Source: an uncultured Prevotellaceae bacterium
GTDB lineage: Bacteria; Bacteroidota; Bacteroidia; Bacteroidales; Bacteroidaceae
Assembly (NCBI GenBank): GCA_902776475.1
Contig: CACYQD010000020.1
Location: 1-64,000 of the forward strand
Direction of reading: 5' to 3'
DNA length: 64,000 bases
Shown: one piece after another, positions 61,462 through 64,000 of the stretch
How positions within the stretch are numbered: the stretch's first letter is position 1
Layout of the letters: each line of letters starts with the position of its first letter
The notes under the pieces: model-generated
What the model was told of the DNA's origin: nothing
What the model saw: the letters and a program-made list of their open reading frames with translations, nothing else
Database searches by the model: none
Program-made: the position numbers and the translations under genes

Positions 61462-62844
61462 ATGAATCAATCGATCCTCACAAAAACAGTTTGTGGTTTG
61501 CTATTTCTTTTTCTGTGGGTAACCATTCCCCCTATCTATGCACAGAAAACCAGCAATATGACACCCAGTCAGATGACTGACCTTGGCAACGCCTATTATG
61601 CCGGTAAGAACGGGAAAAAGAAAGACTTTGCTAAAGCTGTTGAGTATTACCGCAAGGCAGCAGAGAAAGGATATGCCAGAGGGCAGAGGAACCTCGGTTT
61701 TATGTATGAGAATGGAGAAGGAGTTGCCCAAAACTACTCCGAAGCCATGAAATGGTACAAAAAGGCCGCCGACCAAGGGTTGGCTATGGCCCAGTATGAT
61801 ATGGGCAGGATGTATGAAAAAGGTAAAGGAGTGAAGAAAGACCCCAACACAGCCAATTTATGGTTTCTGAAAGCAGCTAATCAAGGATATGAAAAAGCCA
61901 AGAAAAAGTTGGAGGAGAAGCACATTATTGCCGCAGACCCCAACAATAATGGCCTTATCTCCACCACCAAAGGCAGCATTGTCACTACCACCAAAGGCAG
62001 CATTAACACCAACCAAGAGGGACTTATCTCAACCACAAAAGGCATTATTAACACCACTACTAATGGGGGACTTATCTCAACCACCAAAGGCAATATTAAC
62101 ACCACTACTAATGGGGGGCTTATCTCAACCACCAAAGGCAGTATTAGCACCACTACAAAGGGAGGGCTTATCTCAAAAGTCACCACCGGCTCAGGTTCAT
62201 CTTCCACCACCAAGAAACCATCCACAAACTCCTCTTCGAGCACCACTGCACAATCTTCATCCATGACGGCGGAGCAGATGGACAAATTGGGAGCAGACTA
62301 TTACTATGGTAAGAACGGAAAGACCCAGAATTACGCCGAGGCGATGAAGTGGTTCCGTAAAGCAGCGGGCATGGGATATGCTCCATCCATGCTAGGAATT
62401 GGATATATGTATGAAAAAGGACAAAGCGTTCAGAAAAATGATTCTGAAGCCGTGAAATGGTATCGGAAGGCGGCAGAACTTGGCGAAAAAAATTCTCAAT
62501 TTAATTTGGGACTCTGTTATTATGTGGGCCGTGGCGTTGCCCAGGATTACAAAGAAGCTATGAAATGGATGCGCAAGTCTGCAGACCAAGGAATTCCGGA
62601 GGCTCAAAATGTTTTAGGGGTGATGTACAAAGAAGGAAATGGTGTCACACTTAATTATACGGAGGCTGCGAAATGGTTTCGTAAAGCGGCCGAACAAGGA
62701 GAAAAGTATGCGCAATACAATATCGGTCAGTGCTACGAGTTTGGCCAGGGCGTAGAGAAAAACATCTCAACAGCCAAATCATGGTATAGGAAGTCTGCAG
62801 ACCAAGGAATTCCGGAGGCCAAAACGAAATTGCAAAAATTGTAA
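61462..62844 (+). CDS. Secreted Sel1-repeat protein with central Thr/Ser-rich tandem repeat
   Basis: 460 residues, signal peptide to IPPIYAQ. Two blocks of Sel1-like helical repeats (about residues 36-158 and 270-456; e.g. AEKGYARGQRNLGFMYENGEG, AMKWYKKAADQGLAMAQYDM) flank a low-complexity stretch (about 164-240) of 16-residue units such as GLISTTKGIINTTTNG. Sel1 proteins usually mediate protein-protein contacts. The stop lies at the first base of the right copy of the tRNA-Gly repeat. More AT-rich than uvrA upstream; likely acquired. Confidence 0.9.
   Translation: MNQSILTKTVCGLLFLFLWVTIPPIYAQKTSNMTPSQMTDLGNAYYAGKNGKKKDFAKAVEYYRKAAEKGYARGQRNLGFMYENGEGVAQNYSEAMKWYKKAADQGLAMAQYDMGRMYEKGKGVKKDPNTANLWFLKAANQGYEKAKKKLEEKHIIAADPNNNGLISTTKGSIVTTTKGSINTNQEGLISTTKGIINTTTNGGLISTTKGNINTTTNGGLISTTKGSISTTTKGGLISKVTTGSGSSSTTKKPSTNSSSSTTAQSSSMTAEQMDKLGADYYYGKNGKTQNYAEAMKWFRKAAGMGYAPSMLGIGYMYEKGQSVQKNDSEAVKWYRKAAELGEKNSQFNLGLCYYVGRGVAQDYKEAMKWMRKSADQGIPEAQNVLGVMYKEGNGVTLNYTEAAKWFRKAAEQGEKYAQYNIGQCYEFGQGVEKNISTAKSWYRKSADQGIPEAKTKLQKL
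61951..62175 (+). repeat. 48-bp in-frame minisatellite
   Basis: CTTATCTC anchors occur at 61954, 62023, 62071, 62119 and 62167: spacing 69, 48, 48, 48. All multiples of three, so copy change alters protein length by 16 residues without a frameshift. Confidence 0.9.
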
Positions 62845-62926
62845 TTCCGCTCGACTTGATAAAGTACTTTAATCCAGTGATTTGCGTGCAAATCACTGGA
62901 TTTTTTATGCCCTCACCTAACCTCTC
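62844..62926 (+). repeat. tRNA-Gly 3' end + terminator, right copy
   Basis: Second copy of 61018..61101. The first base overlaps the last base of the Sel1 gene's stop. Confidence 0.85.
62871..62905 (+). terminator. Terminator of the Sel1-repeat gene (duplicated tRNA terminator)
   Basis: Same perfect 15-bp stem as 61046..61077 with following T-run. Confidence 0.9.
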
Positions 62927-62987
62927 CCAAAGGGAGAGGGATAAGAATGTAAGGGCTCTCCCGGAGGGAGAGGGATCGAAATCCGTT

Positions 62988-63105
62988 GAGCCGCATGGGC
63001 GGGCTTTGCCCGCACAAACAATCGCAACTATGTTGCGTAGCACGATGCCGACCCTTTGATGGGTCGAGCATACCTTAGTGTCCGAGCGACGAGGAGGAGC
63101 GGTTG
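62988..63105 (+). repeat. Three-copy multi-hairpin element, copy B
   Basis: GAGCCGCATGGGCGGGC ... GAGCGGTTG. Stems GCGGGC/GCCCGC, CGCAAC/GTTGCG, ATGC/GCAT enclosing CGACCC/GGGTCG. REP-like units lie on both sides (62909..62975 and 63155..63215); a GACGCCAC hairpin follows at 63116..63143. The gap 62845..63254 has no gene. Confidence 0.75.
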
Positions 63106-63254
63106 CCTTGTTGGGGAGACGCCACGGTGTGACGTCTCTACATTGCTCGTAACCTTACTCTCCCGGAGGGAGAGGGATAAGAATGTAAGGGCTCTCACGG
63201 AGGGAGAGGGATTTATTACAATTCTGGCGCGGTCTTTAGTTTGTTGCGGAGTGA

Positions 63255-64000
63255 TTATGCCTCTCCGGGAGTGCGGCGGCGAGCAAGGAAAAAGTGGCGG
63301 GTGGCAAGGAAGAAAAGAGCTGTGCCAGCCAACTGGAAGAAAGCTACAGTGAAGAAGGCGAAAGAGTAGCCGATGTATTCTGAGAGGAGGCCACCAGCCA
63401 GGAGGCCCAAGCCGATGCCCGCATCCCAGGAGACCAACAAAGTGGAATTGGCCGTACCCCTTTCATTGTTGGCAGCGACATGGATGGTCATGTTCATGAA
63501 AGCCGGCCAGATGTGACCGTTGCCCAATCCGATGAGAAGAGGCGACACATAATAGCCGAAATCGTTGGGGCAAAGGACGAAAAGGACATAGCCCAGAGAA
63601 GACAGGACGGCCCCTTCCCCCGCATTCCTCACCAACAGTCCTTTACGCAGAGACTTTGATCCCATCAGCCGCGCCATAATCAGTCCTATGGAGAGCAAGA
63701 AGAAGAATACCCCTGTACCGCCCGTGACGCCCATCACCTCCTTGCTGTATATCGCCAGATAGTTGTGCAGGACGCCGAAGCAGAATCCGAAAAACACCAT
63801 ATTGAGGGCGATGAGCCATCCCCTTGTGAGGAAGAACCGCTTGAACGACATCTTGCCCCCACTCCTGGCCACTGCTTTGGGAGGCAGTTTGATGGTATAA
63901 TCCACGGCCATGCCGAATCCGGCGACGAGCAGTGCGATCCAGAACAAGAGATGAAAATCCGATGTGTAATGATAGACCGCCACACCGACCGAAGGAGCCA
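63255..64000 (-). CDS. MFS transporter, C-terminal part, cut by window edge
   Basis: The frame is open to the window edge (at least 247 residues visible), so the start lies outside. Six or seven hydrophobic helices are seen (LLFWIALLVAGFGMAVDYTI; GWLIALNMVFFGFCFGVLHN; GLNIG-like GLGLLAGGLLSEYIG). The cytoplasmic loop and GVTGGTGVFFFLLSIGLIMARLMG fit a sugar/drug-type MFS permease. Substrate unknown. Confidence 0.88.
   Translation of the reverse strand, partial: APSVGVAVYHYTSDFHLLFWIALLVAGFGMAVDYTIKLPPKAVARSGGKMSFKRFFLTRGWLIALNMVFFGFCFGVLHNYLAIYSKEVMGVTGGTGVFFFLLSIGLIMARLMGSKSLRKGLLVRNAGEGAVLSSLGYVLFVLCPNDFGYYVSPLLIGLGNGHIWPAFMNMTIHVAANNERGTANSTLLVSWDAGIGLGLLAGGLLSEYIGYSFAFFTVAFFQLAGTALFFLATRHFFLARRRTPGEA

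Noticed and set aside
61026-62843. Integrase or transposase between the tRNA-Gly repeats
   Set aside because: Only the Sel1-repeat gene and non-coding repeats are found; no recombinase motif in any frame.

Overview
The window reads as chromosomal DNA of a Bacteroidota bacterium, most likely Prevotellaceae (Prevotella/Segatella-like). Supporting signs are the many Bacteroidota-type promoters (TTTG, 19-20 bp, TAnnTTTG), a DUF4270 lipoprotein next to a short starch-synthase-like protein, a methylmalonyl-CoA carboxyltransferase/epimerase cluster, a secreted protein with a short C-terminal sorting-like tail ending in GKKVIIK, and class III fructose-1,6-bisphosphatase. No ribosomal RNA, CRISPR array, integrase or transposase was seen.

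Layout. 1-5.7 kb: a frameshifted YhcC-type radical SAM gene, an outer-membrane barrel protein, a trypsin-like lipoprotein protease and glmS. 5.9-31.5 kb: a large surface-polysaccharide locus. It holds an acyltransferase, a leftward ugd-rfbC pair, a rightward run (EpsG/Wzy-like polymerase, four glycosyltransferases, LicD, a metallophosphoesterase, a beta-helix protein, a SPASM radical SAM enzyme), a GHMP kinase + nucleotidyltransferase + zinc-ribbon trio, and a tightly packed leftward operon (4,6-dehydratase, aminotransferase, ATP-grasp, epimerase, CBS-nucleotidyltransferase, glycosyltransferase, flippase) that looks like a complete pathway for an unusual amino sugar and its export. 31.7-35.8 kb: a small protein, an SGNH/MBOAT O-acylation pair and an unrecognised secreted protein. 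36-39.2 kb: an AT-rich island with a 960-residue surface protein and a small acidic protein. 39.5-48.2 kb: LytTR regulator, an odd glycosyltransferase-like protein, fbp, pgm, rlmH, maf, kdsC and a nitroreductase. 48.2-60.8 kb: TonB-dependent receptor, methylmalonyl-CoA epimerase and carboxyltransferase subunits, starch-synthase-like protein, DUF4270 lipoprotein, a phosphate butyryl/acetyltransferase-family enzyme and uvrA. 60.8-64 kb: tRNA-Thr(CGT) and tRNA-Gly(CCC), a Sel1-repeat protein flanked by copies of the tRNA-Gly 3' end and terminator, and the end of an MFS transporter.

Intergenic space is unusually rich in repeats: REP-like CTCACCTAACCTCTCCC hairpins, a GCCGATTGAA family, a three-copy multi-hairpin element, and tandem repeats with 9-, 47- and 48-bp periods. 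Several repeats run into the ends of genes. The most unusual items are the tRNA-Gly duplication around the Sel1 gene, the three-copy structured element, the amino-sugar operon with an ATP-grasp enzyme, and the glycosyltransferase-like protein with an unrecognised C-terminal domain. All functional assignments come from reading motifs and context; no database search was possible.
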